NCBI GenBank assembly: GCA_006503535.1
Contig: QYRS01000003.1
Coordinates: 2,790,001 to 2,854,000, forward strand
Direction of reading: 5' to 3'
Length of the DNA: 64,000 bases
Source: Arthrinium phaeospermum
Taxonomy: Eukaryota > Ascomycota > Sordariomycetes > Amphisphaeriales > Apiosporaceae
The position numbers and the translations under genes are program-made. This document shows positions 11,610 through 22,732 of the stretch, one piece after another (positions within the stretch are counted from its first letter, which is position 1; the number at the start of each line of letters is the position of its first letter). The notes under the pieces were generated by a model. The model worked only from the letters and a program-made list of their open reading frames with translations. It made no database searches and was not told the origin of the DNA.

Positions 11610-14219
11610 ATGTCGTCGCCAGTAGCAGAGCTTGAGGCTGGCTTGAATGCCATGCTCGGCCTGAAGCCACCTGGAGTTTCTGGATCCCAGATTAAGAATC
11701 TCACGGCACTATGCGTCGATAACGTCCAGGTAGGTCGCGGCTCTGCTAGAAGTCATCTCGGCATCATGCTCTGTCGTTCTAGGCCTGTATTTGCTGACCT
11801 TCCATGCCCTTTCTAGTCCGAGTCTGTCCTGATTCAGAAGATTTTTACTCACTTCAAGAAGACACCCGGAACTCACAAGCTAGGCGTGCTGTACGTCGTA
11901 GACTCTGTAACTCGCCGCTGGGTTGAACATGCCAAGCAACAAGGCCAGCCCATCAATAGCTCCGCAACAGACGGGACCTACGCTGCCGGCGTGCATAGAG
12001 TAACCGAACTGATCCCCGTCTTGATGAATGACATTCTTCTGTCCGCCCCAGCAGAACAAAAGGTACGCTATTCAAATATATATCCGTCGCCACTCGCGCG
12101 TAGTCTCCAGCAGCAGGCTTGGTTGTAGAGATACCTCATCTTCCATGCTCTACGAGGGAATTTCGTCACCCCGGAAAGCTGTTGGCATCTACCGCCTCCG
12201 TGTAGCGACCATGATCCGGGTCCTTTGATGATTTTGGACGTATCTAACCCGCTCTTGCAGGAGAAAATTAAGAAGCTCGTTGATATCTGGGAAAAAGGAC
12301 AGACCTTCCCCCCTTCCATGATCGAGTCATTCAAGCAGAAGCTCAGCACGCCCGCCCTTAGTATGTTATTGCCCAGTACTCATCATACCCGTTGTCGATG
12401 TTGGAAGATCTAACCATGGATAAACCGAACAGATGAGTCGACAACTCCTGTAGGCACACCTCCTCCCGGCCCCGGTCTTCCAGGCCTGCCGGGCTTCAAT
12501 GGAGCTAACAACAACCCCAAGCCTGCGACTACGGAGGCCCCCAACGCCATCATGGAGGCGCTGGCAAACATAGCCCGCCAGAACACCTCTGTGCCCCCTA
12601 GCAACAACGGATTCCCCATGCCGGATCATTCGTATAGTGCACCAGCACCCCAGAGCGCCCCAGCTCTGCAGATGCCCCTTCCCCTAACTCAGGGCCAGCC
12701 TCCTGCCTTTCCGTACTCCGCAGCGCCGCCGCCTGTAAACCCCTCTATGATGCCATTTGCGTATCCTCCGCAGGCTACCCTGCCGGGACAAGTACCTACT
12801 GTACCAGTGACTGCCAGTAGTCAACCCAATGGGTTCCCCGGTGCACCTGCAAACCCCATGGCGCCGACCATGCCAGGCCTGGACCCTGCCGTTGCGCAGC
12901 AGGTACAGCTGATAAAGCTCTTGATTGATCAGGGTATTTCTCATGATAAGATCCCGGCCCTCTTAGCTACGATGCAGGGCGGTTTGCAATCCATGTCCCC
13001 TGTGGGAGGTATGGCAGCGGCACCTCCCGCCCAGGCTCCGTACGGTGGTGGTGGTGTAGGCGCATGGCCGCAAGCTGGTCCCAGACCAGATGAATCACGT
13101 GACCGCTTTGACTATGGAGCGAGATCCCCCAACCGGTACCGCAACCGATCACGCTCTCGGTCGCCCAGGCGTGGATGGAATGCCCGTGACTCACCTCGTG
13201 GACGTAATGACCGTACTTTTGGCAGCTATGGTCATGACTCGCCGGCTCGCGGCCATATGGAGGATGACCGCCGAGGTCGAGCCCCGGATTACCGGCAGCG
13301 AAGCCCTCCTCGTCGGGGCCACAGCCCGCAACCTCCTTTCGACCGGGACCCCCAGGTCAAGTGGGTTGATTTCGACCAAAGTATCCCTGCAGGAAGCATC
13401 AAAGGTACGTTACTTGCCCAGCTGTGGCTGATGGGCGGTTTACTGACAATTCACAGTTCTCAGCAGGACACTTTTTGTTGGTGGAGTAACGTAAGTTGAA
13501 GACCCTAATTCTTGGCATTTCTGCATCCGACTAACATCTTCACGCCAGATGCTCGGAAGCCGAACTCCGCAGCCTATTTAGCCAACAGGGACAAGTCCAG
13601 ACTTGCATCGTCAACAAAGACAAGAGGCATGCTTTTGTCAAGATGGTAACTCGCCGAGATGCCGTTGCTGCCAAGGAGGCTATGGAGAGCAGTCAATATC
13701 GGGTAAGTGAATCAAGGCCCTTGCCATGTACCGCTAGGTGATCTCCCGCTAACTTCGTCCAAGACTCGGTGGGGTGTCGGATTCGGCCCTCGTGACTGCA
13801 GTGATTACTCGACGGGTGTTAGTGTCATCCCGATCAACAAGCTGACCGAGGCCGACCGCAAATGGATGTTGTCGGCAGAATACGGCGGCAGCGGCGGCCG
13901 GGCCATCGAGTCCGGAATGGTGGTCGAAGAGCCTGACATTGAGATCGGCGCTGGAGTGTCCAGCAAGGCCATCAGCCGGCGAATGCAGACGGACAAAGGC
14001 GGGCGCCATGGCCCCAAGTCCAGCCGCGGGGGCGATGACGAGGACACAAACCTGGCGCGCTGGAGACGCAACAAGGACCGCCGAGACGACCGGCCCGAGG
14101 AAAAGCCTGCCGGGATGAAACAAGACCCAGACGTACCTCAGTTCCCCTACGGACTGGCCACGGGTCCCAACGGCATGCCCGTGTTCCCACCTGGGTTTAC
14201 CTTCCCGGCTCCTCAGTAG
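11610..14219 (+). CDS. Seb1/Nrd1-type CID and RRM transcription-termination factor
   Basis: Nuclear RNA-binding protein that binds the RNA polymerase II C-terminal repeat and guides termination and 3'-end choice (yeast Nrd1, fission yeast Seb1). Seven exons (11610-11729, 11817-12062, 12261-12360, 12433-13404, 13457-13490, 13549-13702, 13764-14219) give 693 residues. Residues about 5-150 form the CTD-interaction domain (SQIKNLTALCVDN, KLGVLYVVDSVTRRWVE, KKLVDIWEKG). A Pro/Ala-rich linker follows, then an RS/RD-rich stretch (RNRSRSRSPRRGW). At about 480-560 there is an RRM with RNP2 LFVGGV and RNP1 KRHAFVKM, then the family-typical extension WGVGFGPRDCSDY. The C-terminus is charged, then Pro-rich. 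Exon 5 is only 34 bases long but carries RNP2, which supports the model. The single-copy Nrd1/Seb1 identity is strong; which name a database would use is open. Confidence 0.9.
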
Positions 14220-16602
14220 AATCGGACCTCAAGGTATCGGTCATGGCGGCGCGATCCGGAACACGCCTGAAAAAGTTGGGAGACCACCCGGTCCTTCTGC
14301 GCACGGGTTTGCTTTATACCCAAGTCCGCGTTGGCCAGCTGGGTTGATACGAACGTCAGCCCAGGCTTGGCCTTAGCTAGCCTCGGTGGCACGATCCTTA
14401 TTGTATACTCAGGCAGGGCGACATGACATGCGTCTTGCTTGATATTTTGGTTGATTTCGCGGCACAGCATAGCATGGAATGGCGTTGTGGCACACGGTTT
14501 ATGATGCCCCGAGCCGTCATTGCTGACGAGCTCTGAGTTTTTCTTTTCTTCTTCACGAGGCAGGACGTATTGTATTAGTTAGCCTCATGATTCCCTCGGT
14601 GGTCATGGCGAACACGACCAAGCAGTCGATGGATACGTGGATATAGGCCCAAGAGAGAACAGTCATGACAAACACCAAAATGAAGTCGTCCGATAGATAC
14701 TTGATACCTGCCGTGCATGCCTTCAGTCCAGCTAGTAGTACCGAATTGACTCCGCCAGATGACGGGGTTAGTCATGTTCGATCAGTGAATTCACGTAGCT
14801 CCCCGCAGGAACCCCGTTGGCCATTGAGCCATTGGGGACCCGGAACCAAGCGTAGGAACTGGATACGGCACGGGTACAGTAGACGATACTGTGCTCTCGA
14901 TGCTCCACACAGTTTGTAGGAATAAGACCCCATCTGGAAGGGTGCCCCAATGGGCAAGGTTTGGGGCAAGGGTCGGGTATGTAGTAGGCAGGACTAACTG
15001 GTATGATTTTTGACTAGGTATAGCGTAGTAGCTGGCTGGGCTGTCTACTCGGCTAGGTGCATTATCTCTGCAGCTTGCAGGAATCTCATGATTGGCAATT
15101 TCAGGAACATGGGGAGGGATTGGATGCGCTCTGTTGTTTGGTGGAAACACGCGCCTTGGTCGATCAGGGCGACGACGCCGCATTTACCACTTGCAGTAGC
15201 AATCGTCGTCCCATCACCGCTCCTTGGGCAGGGCAGTTTATTGGTCAAGAGATGGATCTCTCGCATGTCCCAGGGGCCATTATTATGTAAGTCAGTCACG
15301 AGTAAACGTTTATCCCCCTTTCTCCCATATGGAGCAACTACGTAATTGCTGCGATGATGTGACTACCCGTACATACTACGGACTATATTGATCATCGTCG
15401 GTCACACCCTTGGCAGACACATGTAGATAGGCTAGGTACGCATCTTGATCAGTGTACGGAGTACTGCACTACACTACTATCAATCGACTGACATTGATCG
15501 ATATTTGAAAAGCGGTGACCTGCCAAACCACCCCCAGGAAAGTACTGGGTCGCTTGGTGCACGCTTCTTTTTGTCGTTGCGCGTCGGCTGTCGGTCTGGG
15601 GAATCTTCTCGCGGCCAGATATAAGGTTGAGTGAGGGTCGAGGAATGGTCTGCCAGGCGGTCTAAGCGTGTGTGGTCTCGGTGATGTGCCGCCGACAAAA
15701 GGCGCCCCGTAGTAAACTTGCTTAGTAGGGCCGACTGACCCATGGGGGATTTCCCTCTGGTCGTGTGTGTGTCATCACGATTGTCAGTTTTACCTAACTT
15801 ACGACAACAGCCTTGCTTATGTACAACGGCAACCTTTCACTTTGCTTGCCTTGCTTGCCGCGGTTAGCCGGCGCGGCCGCGGCGCGACCTTTCTTATTTC
15901 TGCCTCTCTATCTTCTTTTCCCCGTCTCTTAACGATCGTTAAAACTACCACGAAATAGAATCCAATAGTCGTAAGTCTTATATACGCCACTTACGGCTCT
16001 CGCGAAGTATCAGCTAGCAGCCATCTATTATACTTGCTTAAGGCAATATATAAGACCCAGAAATGTGGCCCAGGCTGTTCTAGAATCTCACGGGACACTC
16101 ACTGTATGCATGCTGAACGCCTGTCAAAAATCAAGATACGAGAACGGGCTTATAGTAAGCAAGGTAGTTGCAACTGCAATTGGGCTGTATTATGTATCTG
16201 TCATTTAAGGCCGACAGCGATCATCCCTCCTCATAGCTATGGTGATAGTTCGTGTCCGCCCCAGCGACACGCGAGTCAAAGCCGGCCCGCTCACTAGTAA
16301 GTAGTTCGCGGAATACCCCTGATGCCTGGCCAATCCAGCCGATCCCACCACGTGTGTCTTCCAATATGATATGCATTGCTTGTCCGACGTCTTGCCTAGA
16401 CGTCGCTCTTCGATGCTGGTAGGAATGGGAAATCAACCAAGGTCGTAGTCGCTGTTGTAATGCATCTCGTGTTGGTTTTGAATGGCTCATCTCTGATATG
16501 CATGCTCATGCTCTCTTTCAATCATCTACGCTAAAATGCAAATACTCCTCGCTCATAAAGGAATATTCCCGCCCGCTCGCGTACTCGCTCGCTTGCAATA
16601 AT
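14220..16602. other. Intergenic between convergent genes
   Basis: This holds the 3' flanks of the Seb1-like gene and the WD40 gene. I see no gene. It includes a short GT run near 15764-15773, a TACGGAGTA nonamer at 15455-15463, and a pyrimidine-rich patch around 15830-15940. The frames present are short and without codon bias. Confidence 0.5.
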
Positions 16603-19600
16603 TCATGAATGGTGTTTGGTGGTTTCTTCTGCGTCGTCATCGTCGTCCTCCTCGTACGTCAAGTCGAACTCCGGTCCTGTGAGGTCGAGTTCGGACTTGT
16701 TCTCAACCTCGAGGTTCTCGAGATCTAGATCCAACAGGCCGTTACGCCAGTGGACCTCGCGAGTGGCGGCGGCGGCGGAGGAGGAGTAGTCCTGTGTGAC
16801 GCCCCTCAGCCGTGCGATGATCTGCTGGTCCTCTGCTCCGCCTAGCTGCTGTGCCAAGATCATGTTGCTGTTGTTCTCCTGTTGCAGGCGCTCGACGTCC
16901 TCTAGAAGCGGCTGACTCGGGTCGCCGTCCACGTGGGCCTCGGCGCGGTAGAAGCCACATGCCGCGTAGTTCGGGCCCTGGACCACGCCAATGGTGGGAT
17001 CCGGGTGCACCTGGAGCACTTGTTGCTCGAGGTATTCGTTTCTTTGTGCTTTCGCCATGGCGTGCGAGGATGTGGTTGAGGGTGGCGGCGGGACCTCTGG
17101 GTGTGGTATGAAGGGCCGCGGCCGGCGGATGTTCTTTTGCTGCCCGTCCATCCGGACGCTCCAGAGACCCGTCGCGGCCGTCGCGATTGGTTCCACTTCT
17201 TCTCTTTCCCCCTCGTCGAGGCTCAGGAGGTAGACCCGACCACTTCCATCGCCGACCGCCAGTTGCGTCTTATCGGGTGAGAAGGCGCCCGAGGTGATGG
17301 GCCCGGCGCACTCAATGAGATCTCGGACCAGAATGGCTTTTCCGCGGCGGATGTCCCAGACCTTCACCACCCCATCCGATGAGCCAGTGTAGAGTCGATC
17401 GGTTGAAGAAGCCCACTCGACGAACTTGACGCCCACATCCTCCCTCTCCCTATCTCCGAAGAGCTCCTCCACAGGCTCGCCATGGGCCAGAACGCAGATG
17501 GGTCTATCCGTCAAAGCTGTGTCCCAAACATAGACGTTGCCATCTGTACAGCCAGCGGCTATGTACGCATATGCCGCACTGTTCTGCCTAGACAAGTTGT
17601 TAGTGATGAGATGCAGAACAGAGCATGCGGTATGACACAAACCTGAAGGCCAGTTCGTTGATGTCCATGGCACGGCAGTCCAGAACCTTGATCGAGGTCC
17701 ACTGCTTGTCGGGATTCTCCTGGAAGATGCGAATCTGCGTCTTAACATCACCTTCTGCCCGTTCAATTCCAGTCCCCTTCGACGTGGCTGCGGCGAAAAT
17801 ATTATTCTTCGATGGATGCCATGCGACCTCGAAGACGTTCTGAGTGGCAGCGCTGTTCACGCTAACCTGCCGCTTATTCAACGTATCCCAGAGGCAGAGC
17901 TCGCCGCTGTTCTGCTTGTCCTCGGGTATATCTTCCTCGTGGTCCGTCAGGCTTCTGGGCGAGTACCCGATCAGCAGTAGATGCTGCACCCCTGGGGCAA
18001 GACCCCATCGGATCGCCGCCGGAAAATAAGCCCACTTGTCCGAGGGTACGTAATCTTCGTCGTGCACTTTCGTGCAAGAGTAAGAGTCGTAGGTGTGGTA
18101 CACACGTCCGTTCTTCGAGTGTACACATATCTGGTAGACACGTACAGCGTCTGTTGCTACATCAGCTCCGGTGGCTACCATACTCACCGCACGATAACCA
18201 TCACCGGGTATTTCAACCCTGCCTTTATACTCCGAGGTCAGGACAAAATTGACGCGGCCGCTATGCTCCCATGTGTCTAGGGCCTGCATGGAATCGCCAT
18301 TGACCTTCCAGACCTTGACGGTTTTGTCGAAACTCGACGTGAAAGCCAGGTCATTGTGCCTGTCGTAATCCGATGACACCACAGACGTGTAGAGCCACGG
18401 ATCCTGGCTCTCAACCATCGACTCCAGGGAGTTGTCGCCGGTACTCACCACCGGCCGCGGAATGCGGTGGTCCGCAAATGCGCGCAGGGTCCCTTTTGAT
18501 GACCCCAAAAGGAGATTTCCAGGCTTGTTGTATTGCTGGTTGTGGGAGTCTGAATGCGTCGTAGTGCCACAAATGAACCGGTCTCGGTCAGAGATCCAAC
18601 TGAAAGTCATGATATCTCCCGCGCAGTTCGTCCACTCGACGCGCGGCTCGAACGAGTCCTCTCGGTTGGCTGCGAACGCAGTCCGCAGGTTCTCGTACCT
18701 TCGCATAGCACCCGACCCGAAGGGCCGTCGTCCTGCGATCTCACGTGCGTACAAAAGAGACGGAACTACGGCAGTGCGCCGGACATCCTCACTGGCACCC
18801 GTATCATCGCGACGAATGGACATGGCTTGCGACGACGCATTGACTTTGCGAAAGTACAGGTCGTTTACGAAATTTCTCAGGTCATCCGTCGATCTAGTCA
18901 TCAAGACATCGGGTGGTCTTTCTGGCGCGAAGGGCATGTATGAAGCGTCGTGGGCTTCAAATAGCTGATTGAGCTGCCTGTACTTCCTAGCTTTCTTAAG
19001 TAGGTGGCGCAGGTCTTCTAAAGAATCCCGCGACGAAGCCGTGAGGCTGCCAAACAGAGACCGGGCCACTTTTTGCACATACTCGACTTCGGGTTGGGTG
19101 AAGTCAACGTGAACCACGAGTGGCTCCTCTGGAAGACCGGGACTGGGCAAGCGTGCCCGCTTCCCGTGGTAACCAAGCAGACCTTCTCTGTCGGCCAAGA
19201 GGAGGTATGGTCGTTTCCGCAAGCCAAACCACGTATTATGCTTCTTCGGATTCCCCGGCTTCTTCAGAGTATCAACTGCCTTGCCGGACTGCCATTCCTT
19301 AGCCTTGATCCGGGCTCGAGCTCGCTGTGGGGTGATTGGCTCCTTCTTGACTTTCGGTGACGGTGCTGAGGGCATATTACAGATGTCGGACGGGGGTTCT
19401 GGTCCTTGGTGGTGGTTATTCTTGTAGTCGTCGTCGTCGTCATTATCGTAATACTCGTGAGCTCCAGCTTCAGTTTCAGCAGAGAGGCCGAAAGACCGGT
19501 CGTGTGCGGTCGGTAGCTCTTCCTTTTCAATTGAGGGCAGAACAGCTGGTGTGAAGTCGCCGTTGACTTTGGGGACGATCGGAAGCGCGGATGCTCTCTT

Positions 19601-20142
19601 CTGTAGTATATACGATCAGCACACGAGCTCAAGGCAGCCCGCCTGGCCTGGCGTAAATGACCTACCTCAAGCGCTTCTTGTACGAGGCGCTCTGCCGATA
19701 CCCGTACATGATCTTCGAAATCCGGAGACAGACGACCGCGGTTGTGACTGAAATTGTGCTCGAAAGCCTTATCTTTCTTCACAATCTTGTCGAAGATGGC
19801 CTCTTCTAACTTCTTGCGCTCATAATTCGTGTAGTCGTAGGCGCGCACCTGGGCAAGGGCCCTTTCTATGTGTGGGAATACTTGCGTATTCAGGCATCTC
19901 TTCAGCGCCGCATTTGGTTCGATGTCGGTCTTCCGTCGCTTCGCTGGTCGTTCCTGACTTGACGCGTGCCGAGGCGCGTCGCGGGGCGACGGGAAGTGGT
20001 TGCTTCCGAATGAGTGGCGCACATTGGGGGAGTTGCCGGTAAACGATGCGCGCTGTTGTGTGCCCTGCTGCTGCTTTTGGTCCTCAATATCGTCGTCGTC
20101 GTCCAATGTCAAATCCACCACGTTTGATGGGAACTTCTCCAT
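16603..20142 (-). CDS. Large WD40-repeat protein, possible DCAF-type receptor
   Basis: Three exons (20142-19666, 19600-17643, 17587-16603) give 1139 residues. The N-terminal third is acidic and low in complexity (residues 1-110), followed by a basic helical region. From about residue 470 on, WD40 blades are visible (SFDKTVKVWKV, GELCLWDT, GCTDGNVYVWD, SSDGVVKVWDIRR, GDGSGRVYLLS). The C-terminus is Pro-rich, then strongly acidic (EEDDDDDAEE). The blade at residues 880-892 ends in WDIR, the WDxR motif by which many CUL4-associated factors dock on DDB1. Large fungal WD40 proteins of this kind include the Raf1/DIM-9 receptor of the heterochromatin CUL4 complex. That identity is inference; the sequence itself supports only a WD40 scaffold. 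The two splice joins (EALE-KRAS and AFR-QNSAAY) keep the frame. A domain search and phylogeny would decide the name. Confidence 0.8.
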
Positions 20143-20189
20143 CTTGGTTACACATCATCTCGTAGGTGGTAGGTAGTGCTCTAGGGTAG

Positions 20190-20420
20190 CTAAGGGATAT
20201 ATTTTTAAATCTTACGTATCCTCTTTTAAAATTACGCTAGCTTTTAAATAAAACGATTTTTAATAAAATAAATTAAAGCGTATATATTTATTTATTAAGA
20301 AAAACATTTAATAAATTATATATTACTTTTTTATTATGAAAATTTAAAATAAAACACTTTTTATATTTTTAATAATAATAAATTTTTAACTTTTTATTAA
20401 AAATAAGTATACTTAACGAA
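20190..20420. repeat. A/T islet of about 200 bases
   Basis: Between the start of the WD40 gene (20142) and the end of the acyl-CoA synthetase gene (20482) lies a stretch of almost pure A and T, roughly 20195-20415, with only scattered G or C. It has no repeated unit and no open frame. The flanking DNA returns abruptly to normal composition. It may be a fragment of a RIP-mutated transposon, or an A/T-rich promoter or insulator element of the WD40 gene. Nothing in it identifies an element family. Confidence 0.6.
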
Positions 20421-20481
20421 AGGGATAAATCGAAAGACTTCGAGCTAGCATTTTCCTCTATATATAGTACAAGGGATAAAA

Positions 20482-22732
20482 CTACAGTCGCGCCTTGATC
20501 GGGTTCTCAGCATTGATCTCAACATACATGCGGTCGATCTCGGCCCGGTACTTCTTAGAGGTCTGAGGTCTCTTGAGCTTGAGACTACTAGGATGTTAGT
20601 ACTGTTTTCGGAGCAAAAATCAAGGGGGGTGTTTTTTTAAGGGACTTACGTATGTGTGAAGAGACCGTTCTCGATGGAGAAGGGTTCAATCTCTAGCACG
20701 GCCTTGGCTATCCGCTCATACCCGTTGAACTTGGCCTTCTTCGCGATGCCGTCGAGATGCTTGATAAAGGCCTTGACCACCCTTTGGTCTTGGCAGGCAG
20801 CCTTGACCGCCGCCAGATCATCGGGAGAGATTGTGTTCTTGACAATCTTGCTGGCGAAGGGTGCAAAAGTAGCCGGGTCAACTCCGAAGACACCAACCAG
20901 ATGGGACTGGGTCGAGTCACCGTGGACGAATGCCATAGTCATGAGATTCGAGTTCGCCATCAAGGAGTTCTCCAGACGTTCGGGTGAGACATATTCACCA
21001 TGTGCAAGCTTGAGCACGTTCTTCTTGCGGTCAATGATCTTGATCCGGCCCATCTCGTCAATCTCGGCAACGTCGCCGGTGTGGAACCACCCGTCAGCGT
21101 CTTTGGATTTTTGGGTCTCTTCCTCGTTCTTGTAATACTCGCGGAAGATGCAAGGCCCTCTCAGGCAGAGCTCGCCCCTCGGCAGAGGCTTGTCGGTGAC
21201 ATTGTAGTCCAAATCGGGAATTGACTCCAAGCAGATTTCCACACAGGCAGCGGGGGCACCAATATTTCCGGTGCTGAAATCGCCACGCTGTTGGAAGGAT
21301 GCTACCGCGTATGACTCTGTCAGACCGTAACCCTGCGTGAAGAAGTTGCCGAAGGCAGCCCGCAAGAACTCGTGGACGGCGGGGTCCAACGGGGCACTGC
21401 CGCTAACCATCGAGTGGGCCCGGTCCAGGCCGACAGCTGCACGGACCTTGGGTGTCCAAATCCGGTCGTACAGAAGATGGGTGTTGTACGCCTGGCCGGG
21501 TGGAAGTCTCATGTTGGCAACCTTGGTATCGACGACACGGCGCGAGAGTGCACCCTTGAAGCCATCTGCCTCCACTGTTTGCGCCTTGATGCCGGCAGCA
21601 ATGCGATTGTACAAGCGCGGCACCGAGATGAAGCCCGACGGCTTCAAGATCTTCAAGTCGTCAACCAAGCCAATCATGTCTCCGTGGAAGAAACCCAACG
21701 CGGCACCTTCGGCAAAAGCCGACTGGTCGACCATCCGCCCGTAAATGTGGGCCAATGGTAGATACGACATGGAGGAGTCCTTGTGAGACATGTTGCCCGA
21801 GGTACGTGACGAGCTCACGGCTGCCAGGCAGTTTCTATGCGTCAGGACAACACCCTTGGGGTCGCCAGTAGTGCCGGACGTGTAGTTGATCGTGAGGATA
21901 TCGTCGGGACTGGGAGCTCTGTAGGGAAGTGCCGCCTTCTTGCCAGCTTCCTCAACGCCGTCCATGGACCAGATCTGGACACCATGTTGGGCGGCGATCT
22001 TGTTGAGCAGAGTCAACTTGTTGTAGCCTTCTGGCTCACCGGCATCCAGGGGGTCCACGCAGATGATGATCTTCAGGTCGGGAAGACGGGGCAGAACCGC
22101 GAGAATAGTCGGGATGTGAGGCAAAGAAGTAACAAGGCAGGCGAGTTCGGCATGCTTGATGATATACTCGGACGCATCAGGGCCAAGAGTTTCGTAGAGT
22201 GACACAGTGTACAGAGATTGGCCGGACAAGGCAACGTCTAGAGCACGTCAGTGACCTGCAACCAGTGCGCAAGATGGAGTCGCGTCAGGCCGAGGGCCCG
22301 CTTACCTGTAATCTGCCATTCAGCTCGGTTCTGGCACCACAGCCCGACTCCGAACTTGTCGGCAGTTATGCCAGCTTTCCGGTGAATATCGAGGATACCG
22401 GAGCCGAAGTTCTTGCATCTCTCTGCAACTTCTTCGTACGTTTGCCACACATACTGGTTCTCCCAGACCTTGGTGGCTGGGTTCCAGGGGCGGGTGCCCA
22501 GGCATCTGTTGCCTGGGAAGCGCTTTGCCGAGTCCTGGAAGAGTTCGTGGAACGTGCGAACATTGGGATCGAATGTCTCGAGCAAGGGGCCGTCCCGGAA
22601 GCGCCAATGGCGATAGATTGCACTGCGGCCTTCGGTCGCGGTCCCAGGAACCGGGACACCATAGGGGGAGCCGGCTGGGGGCGGTAGGGCCAATTGATCG
22701 ATACGCGCCTTCACCTCGTAGTTGGGGGCCAT
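20482..22732 (-). CDS. Long-chain acyl-CoA synthetase, peroxisomal
   Basis: Activates long-chain fatty acids to acyl-CoA with ATP, feeding peroxisomal beta-oxidation. Three exons (22732-22306, 22237-20650, 20584-20482) give 705 residues, normal for fungal LACS. The AMP-binding motif NYTSGTTGDPKGV is near residues 260-272, the adenylate-forming motif YGLTES follows, then GWFHTGDVAEID and the fatty-acyl signature region IIDRKKNVLKLAHGEYVSPERLE. The protein ends in Ala-Arg-Leu, a PTS1 peroxisomal signal, so it is closer to yeast Faa2 than to Faa1/Faa4. The last intron ends in a tandem acceptor (TAGTAG at 20590-20585); using the second gives TLKLKRPQ, using the first adds one Ser. The start at 22732 gives the expected LACS N-terminus. 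Confidence 0.93.
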
